DNA of 41,670 bases from Lachnospiraceae bacterium (GCA_029005135.1 JAQXFO010000010.1:1-41670); one strand, 5' to 3'; numbered from the stretch's first letter, positions 9,118 through 17,725 are shown. The notes: generated by a model from the letters alone, not told the origin. Numbers and translations are program-made.

Positions 9118-9146
9118 ATTTTACCGTATCAACGGGCATTTGTGAA
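9118..9146 (-). promoter_or_regulatory. Promoter of yigZ
   Basis: On the minus strand TTCACA (9146-9141), 17 bp, TAAAAT (9123-9118), located 39 nt upstream of the ATG. It is divergent from and close to the penicillin-binding protein promoter. Confidence 0.6.
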
Positions 9147-9162
9147 CAAATCGGGCAATCCC

Positions 9163-9191
9163 TTGGCTTAAGGACGCCCAAATGCTATAAT
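9163..9191 (+). promoter_or_regulatory. Promoter of the penicillin-binding protein gene; predicts a leaderless mRNA
   Basis: TTGGCT (9163-9168), 17 bp, then a perfect TATAAT (9186-9191). The expected start of transcription, 7 nt past the -10, is the A of the ATG at 9198. No ribosome binding site can fit between. Confidence 0.65.
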
Positions 9192-9197
9192 GTGGCC

Positions 9198-11720
9198 ATG
9201 AATTTCGGAAAACACTATCTCAAAAAGAAAAAAGAACAAATCGGAAAAGCAGGGCATGCCGGTGTTGTGGCCGTCCTTGTCCTGCTTGCTGTTTTTGCCG
9301 CCTGCCTCACCGTAACGATCTGCCTGGGTCTGGGCACCGTGAACGGCATCATCGCCAACGCGCCCGATATCGACGATATCAATATTTCCCCGACCGGCTT
9401 TTCGACTTATATCTACGATGCCGACGGCAATCAGCTTCAGAAGCTCACCTCCGTCAACGCCAACCGCACCGCCGTTTCCCTGGAAAATGTCCCGAAAGAT
9501 CTGCAGCATGCGGTGGTGGCCATCGAAGATGAGCGTTTCTACGTGCATAACGGCATTGATATCCAGGGCATCATCCGTGCCCTCTTCACCGGTATCAAGA
9601 ACAAATTCCGCTTCACGGAAGGGGCCAGCACGATCACCCAGCAGCTGCTGAAGAACAACGTCTTCACCACCTGGACCGAAGAAAAGTCCCTGATGGACCG
9701 CATCAAGCGGAAATTCCAGGAGCAGTACCTGGCTGTTCTCCTCGAGGAAAAGCTTAATGACAAGAACCTGATTCTGGAGAATTATCTCAACACGATCAAT
9801 CTCGGCGCCGGCACCTACGGCGTCCAGGCCGCCTCGCGGAAGTATTTCGGCAAGGATGTCTCCGAGCTGACCCTGTCCGAAAGTACCGTCATCGCCGGCA
9901 TCACCCAGAATCCGAGCAAGTATAATCCGATCCGCCATCCGGACAAGAATGCGGAGCGCCGGGAGCGCGTCCTTGAGAAAATGGTGGAACAGGGCTACAT
10001 TTCTCAGGAGCAGATGGATGAAGCCCTGGCCGATAATGTCTACGATCGCATTGCCGCCGCCCAGGAAGCCGCCGACAATACCACCGACGTCTATTCCTAT
10101 TTTGTCGATGAGCTGACATCCCAGGTCGTCACCGACCTGAGGGAGCAGCTGGGCTATTCCGAAAAGCAGGCCTATCAGATGCTCTATTCCGGAGGTCTGC
10201 GCATCGAGACCACGATGGATTCTGATATGCAGGCCATCATGGACCGCGAATTTGAAAATGAGGCCAACTTCCCGGCCAATACCCAGTATACCATCGACTG
10301 GGCCCTGTCCGTGACGCATGCTGACGGCGAACAGCAGCACTACAGCAAGGAAATGCTGCGTAAGTATTTCCGTGACCACGGTGATCCCGAATTTGACCTG
10401 CTCTTTGACTCCACCGAGGAAGCCCAGGCTGTGATCGACGATTACAAGTCCCGTATCCTGCGGAACGACGACACTATCATCGCTGAGAGAACCAGCTTCT
10501 CACCGGAGCCTCAGGCCTCGATGGTCATCATCGACCAGAGCACCGGCTACGTCAAGGCAATTCGCGGCGGGCGAGGCATCAAAACAGCCTCCCTTACCCT
10601 CAACCGCGCCACCGATACCTACCGGCAGCCCGGCTCCACCTTTAAGGTGCTGGCCTCCTACGCCACAGCTCTCGATCAGTACAACATGTCACTGGCGACC
10701 ACCTATGTGGATGAGCCCTACGAATACCTCAACGGCCGGAAGGTCAACAACTGGCTGACCAACACCTATCAAGGCGCCATGACGATCCGCAATGCCATCG
10801 TCAACTCGGTCAATGTCATCGCCGTCAAGACGATCACCGATGTCACGCCTTATGCCGCCTATCAGCAGCTGCTGAAGTTCGGCTTCACTTCTCTCGATCC
10901 CGTCAATGACGTCTACCAGCCTCTGGCCCTCGGCGGCATTTACAACGGCGTGTCGAACCTGGAACTGACAGCGGCTTATGCGTCACTGGCCAACGGCGGC
11001 ACCTACACAAAACCGATCTTCTACACACGGATCTGGGACCAGCAGGGCAATCTGATTTTGAAAAATGAGCCCCAGACCAGCCAGGCTGTCAGTCCCGACA
11101 CAGCCTTCCTGCTGACCAGTGCCATGCAGGATGTCGTCACCCGCGGCACCGGCCAGGCGATGCAGCTGCCGAACGGTATGCCCGTGGCCGGCAAGACCGG
11201 TACCACTTCCGGATACAACGATGTCTGGTTCGTCGGCTATACGCCCTATCTGACCTGCGGTGTCTGGGCCGGCTACGATAACAACGAAAAGCTGGCCGCC
11301 GATGCCCATACCTATCACTGGACTCTGTGGAAAAACGTCATGGCAGCCATTTCCGCCGATCAGGAAGTGAAGGCCTTCACCATACCGTCAGACATCTCTC
11401 AGGCCGTGATATGTCAGGAAACCGGTCATCTGGCCAATCAGTACTGCCCCAACACGCTGACGGAATACTTTACGGCCGACACGATCCCGACGGAGGTCTG
11501 TACAGCCCACAAAGCCGCGCCGGTTCCGGAGCCGACGCCGATCCCGACGATCACACCGACGCCGTCGCCGACACCCACACCGACCGAGGATCCCCTCGCG
11601 CCCGAGACACCGGGCGACAGTTCGGGTGAGACACCGACCGATCCATCCACGCCGGCGGATCCCGATATCCCGGCACCGACGCCGCACGGTCCGGCGCCGC
11701 TTTCGGAAGATCCATCTTGA
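9198..11720 (+). CDS. Class A penicillin-binding protein (PBP1A type)
   Basis: This bifunctional peptidoglycan synthase is anchored in the membrane. Numbered from the ATG at 9198, a Lys-rich cytoplasmic tail and one transmembrane helix (about 22-46) precede the GT51 transglycosylase, with EDERFY (catalytic Glu about 110) and EGASTITQQLLKN. The transpeptidase has the SxxK motif at Ser480-Lys483 (GSTFK), SVN at 537-539 and KTG at 666-668 (GKTGTTSGYND). The final 70 or so residues are rich in Pro and Thr, likely wall-spanning. A GTG at 9192 gives two more residues, but the promoter position favours 9198. The stop codon lies inside the next promoter's -35 box. Confidence 0.96.
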   Translation: MNFGKHYLKKKKEQIGKAGHAGVVAVLVLLAVFAACLTVTICLGLGTVNGIIANAPDIDDINISPTGFSTYIYDADGNQLQKLTSVNANRTAVSLENVPKDLQHAVVAIEDERFYVHNGIDIQGIIRALFTGIKNKFRFTEGASTITQQLLKNNVFTTWTEEKSLMDRIKRKFQEQYLAVLLEEKLNDKNLILENYLNTINLGAGTYGVQAASRKYFGKDVSELTLSESTVIAGITQNPSKYNPIRHPDKNAERRERVLEKMVEQGYISQEQMDEALADNVYDRIAAAQEAADNTTDVYSYFVDELTSQVVTDLREQLGYSEKQAYQMLYSGGLRIETTMDSDMQAIMDREFENEANFPANTQYTIDWALSVTHADGEQQHYSKEMLRKYFRDHGDPEFDLLFDSTEEAQAVIDDYKSRILRNDDTIIAERTSFSPEPQASMVIIDQSTGYVKAIRGGRGIKTASLTLNRATDTYRQPGSTFKVLASYATALDQYNMSLATTYVDEPYEYLNGRKVNNWLTNTYQGAMTIRNAIVNSVNVIAVKTITDVTPYAAYQQLLKFGFTSLDPVNDVYQPLALGGIYNGVSNLELTAAYASLANGGTYTKPIFYTRIWDQQGNLILKNEPQTSQAVSPDTAFLLTSAMQDVVTRGTGQAMQLPNGMPVAGKTGTTSGYNDVWFVGYTPYLTCGVWAGYDNNEKLAADAHTYHWTLWKNVMAAISADQEVKAFTIPSDISQAVICQETGHLANQYCPNTLTEYFTADTIPTEVCTAHKAAPVPEPTPIPTITPTPSPTPTPTEDPLAPETPGDSSGETPTDPSTPADPDIPAPTPHGPAPLSEDPS

Positions 11721-11744
11721 CATACGTCAGAATACTGGTATTAT
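11717..11744 (+). promoter_or_regulatory. Promoter of the cobalamin-riboswitch operon
   Basis: A perfect TTGACA (11717-11722), 16 bp, TATTAT (11739-11744). The TGA stop of the penicillin-binding protein gene (11718-11720) lies inside the -35 box. Transcription would begin near 11751, just ahead of the riboswitch. Confidence 0.75.
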
Positions 11745-11769
11745 TTTAAAAGGATTAAAAAAATAAAAA

Positions 11770-11966
11770 CTGCAGACGGCAGTTGAGCGTCCGAAAGACG
11801 CCAACGCCAAAATGATGCCTCAGGCATCAGGGAAGCAGGTGAGAGGCCTGCGCGAACTCGTCACTGTATGCGGAAAAAGTTTTGACCTCAGGGGGACCCC
11901 CGGTCACTGCTCTTCGGAGCGGGAAGGCTGTCAAGATGTGCCGCGAGCCAGGAGACCGGCCGTCAT
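11770..11966 (+). ncRNA. Cobalamin (B12) riboswitch aptamer
   Basis: Conserved elements appear in order: GGGAAGCAGGTGAGAGGCC, CACTGT, then GAGCGGGAAGGC and GAGCCAGGAGACC. The closing helix P1 can form between GACGGC (11775-11780) and GCCGTC (11959-11964). It precedes a CbiK-type chelatase gene, a standard B12-regulon target. Cobalamin binding should lower expression by favouring the downstream terminator. Confidence 0.9.
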
Positions 11967-12082
11967 GCTTTTTGGTTGACCACGAGTAAAATGGTTAATG
12001 CCAAAAGTATACCGGACAGCCTGCGCCGGCCGTTTTTGCGGCTTCCGCATGCCGAAACCGCTGTGTATCTTTTTGTACAATA

Positions 12083-12113
12083 ACTCTCGACTCGTCAGGG
12101 TCGGGAGTTTTTT
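12083..12113 (+). terminator. Riboswitch expression-platform terminator
   Basis: ACTCTCGAC (12083-12091) pairs with GTCGGGAGT (12100-12108), with one G-U pair and an 8-nt loop, followed by six Ts. It lies between the aptamer and the first gene, so control is probably by premature termination. Confidence 0.85.
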
Positions 12114-12151
12114 GTTATTACTTTTCTTATTCTTTTTTGAGGAGGTTTATT

Positions 12152-13411
12152 ATGAAACGTTTTCTGTCTCTTGCCGTCGTCACGATGCTGACGATCGGTC
12201 TCCTTGCCGGCTGCGGCTCTTCAGCGGCGGAATCCTCCGCTGCCTCAACCGGAGCGACCTCTGACACCGCATCTTCCGAAGAATCGGCCGCCGTGTCATC
12301 CGAAATGTCCGAAGACACCGCTGACACAGACCAGGCTCTGGCAGATGAGGCCGCTGCCCTGATCGATGCCATCTATGTCCAGCAGCGCACCGATGAGACC
12401 GATGCCCAGTGCGCCGCCGCCAAAGCAGCCTGGGATGCCCTGACCGACGCCCAGAAGGCCCTGGTATCCGGCGAAAATGCCGATCCGGATTATTTCGGCC
12501 GCGATACCGGCGCTGCGTCTCTGGATGACCCGCGTAACAGCGATGATATCGGCGAGAAGGAACTGCTCGTCGTCTCCTTCGGCACCAGCTTCAACGACAG
12601 CCGCGCTGCCGATATCAAGGGTATCGAGGACGCCGTGGCCGAAGCCTTCCCCGACTGGAGCGTCAGACGGGCCTTCACCGCTCAGATCATCATCAATCAT
12701 GTTCAGGCTCGTGACGGCGAAGTTATCGACAACATGGAACAGGCCCTTCAGCGCGCCGTCGACAACGGCGTGAAGCAACTCGTCATTCTGCCGACCCATC
12801 TCATGCACGGCTACGAATACGACGAAATGTGTGACATGCTGGCGGCCTATGCCGACAATTTTGAATCCGCCGTCGTGGCCGAGCCGCTGCTGGGCCCGCT
12901 GGGTGAAGACCCGAAGGCCATCAACGAAGACAAGCAGATCGTCGCCAAAGCGGTGACCGATGAAGCGGCCGCCGATGCCGGCTACGACAGTGTCGAATCC
13001 GCTGCCGCAGACGGCACCGCCTTCGTCCTTCTGGGCCACGGCACCAGCCACACCGCCAAGGTCTCCTATTCTCAGATGCAGGAACAGATGACAGCCATGG
13101 GCTTTGACAACGTCTTCATCGGCACCGTCGAAGGCGAACCGGAAGAAACCGCCTGCGACAACGTCATCGCCGCTGCCCGCGACGCCGGTTACACCCGGAT
13201 CTGTCTGCGCCCGCTGATGGTCGTTGCCGGCGACCACGCCAACAACGATATGGCCGGTGACGATGAGGATTCCTGGAAGAGCCTCTTTGAAGCCAGCGGC
13301 AGCTTTGACAGCATTGAAAGCCAGATCGAAGGCCTCGGCCGCAGCGAGGCGATTCAGGCTCTGTATATCGCCCATGTCACGGCCGCCCTTGAACAGGCCG
13401 GTCTGGCCTGA
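12152..13411 (+). CDS. CbiK-type cobaltochelatase lipoprotein
   Basis: The ATG at 12152 follows GGAGG. The protein begins with a lipoprotein signal peptide ending LLAGC (Cys21), then a Ser/Thr/Glu-rich linker. A helical segment around residues 60-110 (KAAWDALTDAQKALV) resembles the FIVAR-like modules of secreted Gram-positive proteins. From about residue 137 to the end is a CbiK domain: LLVVSFGTSFNDSR, LPTHLMHGYEYDEM with His216 and His219, FVLLGHGTSHTA with His296, and RPLMVVAGDHANNDM. CbiK inserts Co(II) into sirohydrochlorin in anaerobic B12 synthesis, normally in the cytoplasm. Here it would sit outside the membrane. It may handle imported metals or tetrapyrroles; that role is inference. 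Confidence 0.92.
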   Translation: MKRFLSLAVVTMLTIGLLAGCGSSAAESSAASTGATSDTASSEESAAVSSEMSEDTADTDQALADEAAALIDAIYVQQRTDETDAQCAAAKAAWDALTDAQKALVSGENADPDYFGRDTGAASLDDPRNSDDIGEKELLVVSFGTSFNDSRAADIKGIEDAVAEAFPDWSVRRAFTAQIIINHVQARDGEVIDNMEQALQRAVDNGVKQLVILPTHLMHGYEYDEMCDMLAAYADNFESAVVAEPLLGPLGEDPKAINEDKQIVAKAVTDEAAADAGYDSVESAAADGTAFVLLGHGTSHTAKVSYSQMQEQMTAMGFDNVFIGTVEGEPEETACDNVIAAARDAGYTRICLRPLMVVAGDHANNDMAGDDEDSWKSLFEASGSFDSIESQIEGLGRSEAIQALYIAHVTAALEQAGLA

Positions 13412-13425
13412 GGAGGCTGTCCTTC

Positions 13426-14007
13426 ATGACAAAGCTGACAGTCATTCTCTGTGCCGCCGCCCTTTCCATATCTCTTCTGACGGGCTGCGCCGATCAGACT
13501 GCCCCCTCCTTCAGTTCCGAGGCTTCCGAAGCCGGGTCATCTGCGGACCCGGCTCCGGCGGCCGCCGATCAGGAATCTTCTGATTCCGAAGCCGCCGATT
13601 CGGAAACCGCCGCCACAGAAGCCGTGGCCTGCCCTCTTGCGGACGGACTGTACGAAGCCGAATTCATCACCGACAGCGGTATGTTTCATGTCAATGACGC
13701 CTGCGGCGGCAAAGGCACTCTGACCGTTGAAAACGGCCGCATGACCATTCACGTTTCTCTTGTCAGTAAGAGCATCCTCAATCTCTATCTTGGCACTGCC
13801 GATGAAGCCATGAAGGATGAAGACGGCTGGCTCATGCCCACCACCGACACCGTCACCTACAAAGACGGCCTCAGCGATGAAGTCTACGGCTTCGACATTC
13901 CCGTGGAAGCGCTGTCTGTCGATTTTGACTGTGCCCTTATCGGCAAAAAGGGCATCTGGTACGACCACAAGGTCAGTGTCGCCAATGCCGTTCCGCTCTC
14001 TCCGTAA
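13426..14007 (+). CDS. Small lipoprotein of unknown function, paired with the CbiK lipoprotein
   Basis: The 193-residue product has a lipoprotein signal (LLTGC, Cys21), an acidic Ser/Ala-rich linker to about residue 65, and one compact domain (LADGLYEAEFITDSGMFHV; MTIHVSLVSKSILNLYLG; DEVYGFDIPVEALSVDFDCA; GIWYDHKVSV) that looks like an extracellular beta-sandwich. I do not recognise a named family with certainty. It lies 14 nt after the chelatase, with GAGGAGG overlapping that gene's stop, so both are under the same B12 riboswitch. A role in binding a corrinoid, tetrapyrrole or metal is suggested by context only. Confidence 0.85.
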   Translation: MTKLTVILCAAALSISLLTGCADQTAPSFSSEASEAGSSADPAPAAADQESSDSEAADSETAATEAVACPLADGLYEAEFITDSGMFHVNDACGGKGTLTVENGRMTIHVSLVSKSILNLYLGTADEAMKDEDGWLMPTTDTVTYKDGLSDEVYGFDIPVEALSVDFDCALIGKKGIWYDHKVSVANAVPLSP

Positions 14008-14027
14008 AAACACCTTCAACAATAAAA

Positions 14028-14074
14028 CGGGCCGTGAAGAAGTGATCTCTCATCTCTTCACGACCCGCTTTTTT
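14028..14074 (+). terminator. Terminator of the riboswitch operon
   Basis: A 13-bp stem, 14028-14040 with 14055-14067 (one mismatch), is followed by six Ts. On the minus strand the mismatch becomes a G-T pair and a TTTT run follows, so it may also stop the opposing liv operon. Confidence 0.85.
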
Positions 14075-14134
14075 ACTTTTATCGGCTATGCCGGTTTTCA
14101 TCCTGAAGGGCCGCCTCATGAACAAAGGTGGCCG

Positions 14135-14302
14135 TCACCTTATCGCCCGGATATCCTGATAATAATGATAAAAGGTCGTTCTGGCGATACGGCTTTCCTT
14201 CACAATATCACTCACGGTGATATCATCCAGCGTTTTGTGCCGCAGCATCTCGGCCAGCGCCTCGCGCATCAGTGCTTTGGTTCTCTCCGTTCTCGGATCC
14301 AT
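14135..14302 (-). pseudogene. TetR-family DNA-binding domain remnant (55 codons)
   Basis: The frame starts MDPRTERTKALMREALAEML and contains DDITVSDIVKESRIARTTFY and HYYQD, the complete TetR helix-turn-helix (helices 1-4). It then stops at residue 55, with no ligand-binding domain. The downstream sequence has another short open frame but nothing recognisable as TetR. The ATG is 8 nt after the livF stop, with AAGG upstream, so it could still be translated. It is either a truncated pseudogene or a minimal DNA-binding peptide; I favour a remnant. Confidence 0.7.
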
Positions 14303-14310
14303 AATATGCC

Positions 14311-15048
14311 TTAGCCCAGATAAGCTTCCACGATCTTATCGTTGCTCTTGATCACCTCAGACGGACCTTCGTAAGCAATATTGCCCGTCTCAAGAACATA
14401 GCAGTAATCGGCAATATCGCAGGCCATCATGGCGTTCTGTTCGACCAGCATGATCGTCTGGCCGCCTTCGGCGATCTTCTGGATCGTATCGAAGATCTCC
14501 ATGACAAGCTTCGGCGCAATACCCATGGAGGGTTCGTCCAGCAGCAGGATATCGCCGCCTGTTACCAGCGCCCTGGCAATCGCCAGCATCTGCTGCTCGC
14601 CGCCGGACAAGGTGCCTCCAGCCTGATTCAGACGTTCCTTGAGGCGCGGGAAAAGCGAATAGACATACTCCTTTCGCTCCTCAAAGAGAGTCTTGTTCTT
14701 TGCTTCATACAGATACGCTGCCACACGGAGATTCTCGGCCACAGTCAGCGCCGGGAAGATATGACGACCTTCCGGCACGTGGATCATACCGTTCTGTGTG
14801 ATCTTGTGGGCAGGCATGCCCGTAATCGTATTACCCTTGAATTCAACCGTTCCGGCTTTGATCTTAAGAACACCGGTCAGCGCATTCAGCGTCGTTGTCT
14901 TGCCGGCGCCGTTGGCGCCCAGAAGTGAAACGATCTCACCGGGAAAGACCTCGAAGGAGATACCCTTGAGAGCTGCTATCTTGCCATAAGCCACTGTCAG
15001 ATCCGTAACCTTGAGAATCGGGCTTTTTCCGTTTCCTCTGTCGCTCAT
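14311..15048 (-). CDS. livF: Branched-chain amino-acid-type ABC transporter ATPase LivF
   Basis: This is the second ATPase of a HAAT-type importer. Walker A is LLGANGAGKTT, the signature LSGGEQQMLAIARAL, Walker B ILLLDEPSMGIAP. I chose the ATG at 15048 because AAGGTGA lies 7 nt upstream, at the end of livG; a longer frame from 15096 runs inside livG. The 245 residues are near the usual 235-240. It is the last intact gene of the operon. Confidence 0.93.
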   Translation of the reverse strand: MSDRGNGKSPILKVTDLTVAYGKIAALKGISFEVFPGEIVSLLGANGAGKTTTLNALTGVLKIKAGTVEFKGNTITGMPAHKITQNGMIHVPEGRHIFPALTVAENLRVAAYLYEAKNKTLFEERKEYVYSLFPRLKERLNQAGGTLSGGEQQMLAIARALVTGGDILLLDEPSMGIAPKLVMEIFDTIQKIAEGGQTIMLVEQNAMMACDIADYCYVLETGNIAYEGPSEVIKSNDKIVEAYLG

Positions 15049-15052
15049 ATGA

Positions 15053-15823
15053 TCACCTTGCCTTTCCCAGATAAGCTTCTCTGACCTGCGGATCATTCTT
15101 GACGACCTCAGGGAGACCCTGAAGCAGCTTCTTACCGAAGTTAACGACCAGAACTTCCTCGCAGATCGACATAACCAGTCTCATCTGATGCTCAACGACC
15201 ATAACCGTCAGATTATAGTGATCACGAATGTTTACAATCAGCTCATTCAGGCTGTCGACCTCATTCGGGTTCATACCGGCAGCCGGTTCGTCAAGAAGTA
15301 GCACTCGCGGTTTGCAGCACAGGGCCCGGGCGATTTCAATACGTCTCTGTTCGCCGTAGGGCAGGCTGCCGGCCTTGACGTCGGCGTATTTATCAAGATT
15401 CAGATAGCTCAGAATCTCCCGGCTCTCCTCATCGATGCGCTTCTCTTCATCGCGGAACTTTTTCGTGCGAAGCAATGTGTCGGCCAGATTGTAGCCGGTA
15501 TGCGCATAATGGGCCACCTTCAGATTATCAAGAACCGTCTCGGAATCGAACAGCTTGATATTCTGGAAGGTTCTGGCGATACCGTTGCCGGTGATCACGT
15601 GGGGCTCCAGCTTATTGACGCTCTTGCCCTCGAAGAGGACATCGCCGGCGGTGGGCTTGTACACACCCGTCAGCACGTTGAAAAGTGTGGACTTACCGGC
15701 ACCGTTCGGGCCGATAATGCCGAAGATCTTGCCCTTTTCAACATCAAAGGTCATATCGTCGATGGCGTGAACGCCGCCGAAATACATACAGACATTTTTG
15801 AAAGAAACGATGTTTTCCGCCAT
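15053..15823 (-). CDS. livG: Branched-chain amino-acid-type ABC transporter ATPase LivG
   Basis: Walker A is IIGPNGAGKSTLFN, the signature LPYGEQRRIEIARAL, Walker B VLLLDEPAAGMNP, and the C-terminal extension REAYLGKAR is typical of LivG. The 256 residues match the family. The ATG overlaps the livM stop as TAATG, indicating coupled translation. It pairs with LivF to power the LivH/LivM channel. Confidence 0.94.
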   Translation of the reverse strand: MAENIVSFKNVCMYFGGVHAIDDMTFDVEKGKIFGIIGPNGAGKSTLFNVLTGVYKPTAGDVLFEGKSVNKLEPHVITGNGIARTFQNIKLFDSETVLDNLKVAHYAHTGYNLADTLLRTKKFRDEEKRIDEESREILSYLNLDKYADVKAGSLPYGEQRRIEIARALCCKPRVLLLDEPAAGMNPNEVDSLNELIVNIRDHYNLTVMVVEHQMRLVMSICEEVLVVNFGKKLLQGLPEVVKNDPQVREAYLGKAR

Positions 15824-16773
15824 TATTTTTCTCCTTTCTTGGAAAGCTTCTTCTTAAGAGAAACAATAACGTCCGGAAGTTCTTTATAGCCAAAGACACC
15901 GTTCGGCAGGAAGATCATGACCAGACACAGAATCAGGCCGCCGACGACCCAGCGCCACGTACCGAGACTCTTGAGGAGCTGTACCAGAAGCTGCCAGATG
16001 AGTGCACCGGTAACGGAACCGGTGATGGAACCGACACCACCCAGGTAAACCATGACAAGACCGTCAACCACGTTGGTATAGCCGTAGGAAGACGGGCTGG
16101 TATAGCCAAGCAGATGGCAGAGAAGACCACCGGAGATACCGATCAGGAAGGCGGACACGGCGAAAGCCACGGTCTTGGCCTGACGGACATTGACCGATGA
16201 CATCTGTGTCGCCACCTGGTCTTCCCGGATAGCCTTGATGCTGCGGCCGTACTTGGAACCGATGAAGAATCTCACAATAACCACGGCCAACAGCAGGAAA
16301 ACGAACACCCAGTAGATATTGGTGAACTTATCGATATTGGTCATACCCTGAGATGCACCGACCACACGGGCGTTGTTCAGGATGCTCTGAAGCATCAGGG
16401 TAAACCCCAGAGTGATGATGGCCAGATAGTCACCCTTCGATTTGAAGGAGGGAATAGCCACGATGAGACCGACGATCGCAGCGGCCAGACCTCCGATGAG
16501 GATCGTTATCGGAAACAGCACCGCCGATGTCAGCAGATAACGGCTCGTCAGAGATGCCGCATAGGCACCGACGGCCATGAAACCGGCGTGAGCCAGTGAG
16601 AAGGTACCCATGTAGCCGTTAATGATGTTGATGCCCATGACCATGATGGAATAGATACCGATATACTGAACGATCAGAAGGCGGGATGTGGAAACAAGAC
16701 CCAGCTCCTTACACGCGACCAGGATAAGGGCAACAACAATGACAGAAATAATGCTCGCACGATTCTTTTTCAT
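15823..16773 (-). CDS. livM: Branched-chain amino-acid-type ABC permease LivM
   Basis: This multi-spanning membrane protein has the LivM core: GINIINGYMGTFSLAHAGFM, the LAIITLGFTLMLQ loop, and the cytoplasmic coupling segment SIKAIREDQVATQMSSVNV. The ATG at 16773 (MKKNRAS) is preferred because GAGG lies 8 nt upstream; two earlier candidate codons fall within that ribosome binding site. About eight hydrophobic segments are visible. Confidence 0.93.
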   Translation of the reverse strand: MKKNRASIISVIVVALILVACKELGLVSTSRLLIVQYIGIYSIMVMGINIINGYMGTFSLAHAGFMAVGAYAASLTSRYLLTSAVLFPITILIGGLAAAIVGLIVAIPSFKSKGDYLAIITLGFTLMLQSILNNARVVGASQGMTNIDKFTNIYWVFVFLLLAVVIVRFFIGSKYGRSIKAIREDQVATQMSSVNVRQAKTVAFAVSAFLIGISGGLLCHLLGYTSPSSYGYTNVVDGLVMVYLGGVGSITGSVTGALIWQLLVQLLKSLGTWRWVVGGLILCLVMIFLPNGVFGYKELPDVIVSLKKKLSKKGEK

Positions 16774-16783
16774 TATCATCACC

Positions 16784-17686
16784 TCAAATCTTCTCAGCAG
16801 AGTTCTTGCCCAGAATACCGGTCGGCTTGACCATCAGCACGAGGATCAGAACAGCAAAGAGAACGATATCCTTGTAGCTCGATACCGGCAGCAGGGCCGG
16901 CGCCACGATACTGATGGCACCAATGATGAAACCGCCCAGAACGGCACCTTCGATGGAGCCGATCCCGCCGATAACCGCGGCAATGAAAGACCACCAGTTA
17001 ATACTGTCACCGACATCATAAGTGAAAATACTGTAGGCAGAGACATACAGGATAGCGGCTATCGTGGCCAGCACAGCGCCGAAGACGAAGGCACTGGTGA
17101 TGACACGGTTGGTATTGATGCCCATGAAACCGGCAGCCTTCTTGTCCTGGGCCACGGCTCGCATCGCGGTACCGAGCTTGGTCTTTTTGACAATGAAGCT
17201 GAGGATGATCATGGTAATCACGGCAAAGATGATGATCAGAATTTTATAAAGTGGAACGACCACGCCTGCCATCGTGATCGATGTGTTCGGGATCAGAGCC
17301 GGCATACGTTTGGCCTTGGAACCGAAAAGATTCAGCATCAGGTATTCAAGAGCCATACCGACACCGACAGACGAAACGACGGTCGCCACAGCAGGGGCGG
17401 ACCGCAGCGGTCTGTAGGCCAGACGCTCAATCAGCATACCGACAAGGGCCATAACGACACTGCCGAGTACCAGGGCCACGGCGAAGACCAGCCAGGATGA
17501 ATCGAATACGGTAAACAGATAGGTGCTGAAGAAAAACAGCATATACATCGAAACAGTAAAAATACTGCCGTGGGCAAAGTTAACCAGACCGGCAATGCCG
17601 TAAACCATCGAGAATGAGATGGCTGTCAGAGCATAGATACTGCCGAGCTGAAGAAAGTTGATAAACTGCTGAATAAAAACACTCAT
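16784..17686 (-). CDS. livH: Branched-chain amino-acid-type ABC permease LivH
   Basis: This integral membrane permease of 300 residues has family hallmarks near the N-terminus (LGSIYALTAISFSMVYGIAG then LVNFAHGS) and the cytoplasmic loop GTAMRAVAQDKKAAGFMGI. The partner permease livM follows after 10 nt. About eight transmembrane helices are visible. Confidence 0.94.
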   Translation of the reverse strand: MSVFIQQFINFLQLGSIYALTAISFSMVYGIAGLVNFAHGSIFTVSMYMLFFFSTYLFTVFDSSWLVFAVALVLGSVVMALVGMLIERLAYRPLRSAPAVATVVSSVGVGMALEYLMLNLFGSKAKRMPALIPNTSITMAGVVVPLYKILIIIFAVITMIILSFIVKKTKLGTAMRAVAQDKKAAGFMGINTNRVITSAFVFGAVLATIAAILYVSAYSIFTYDVGDSINWWSFIAAVIGGIGSIEGAVLGGFIIGAISIVAPALLPVSSYKDIVLFAVLILVLMVKPTGILGKNSAEKI

Positions 17687-17725
17687 GACTTATCCCCCTT
17701 GAAAAGGATATCCGGTATATAAGAA

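Noticed and set aside
9192-9197. GTG start two codons upstream for the penicillin-binding protein
   Set aside because: It would fall between the -10 box and the expected transcription start, so it would probably not be in the mRNA.
9168-10379. Long open frame on the minus strand opposite the penicillin-binding protein gene
   Set aside because: It is antisense to a gene with all catalytic motifs, has no family signature, and follows the codon pattern of the opposite strand.
12296-13375. Roughly 360-codon open frame antisense to the CbiK lipoprotein gene
   Set aside because: The plus-strand gene has a riboswitch, ribosome binding site, signal peptide and family motifs; the antisense frame has none.
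16688-17500. 270-codon plus-strand frame across the livM/livH junction
   Set aside because: It is Asp/His-rich, the usual complement of hydrophobic membrane-protein codons, and both permeases are clearly real.
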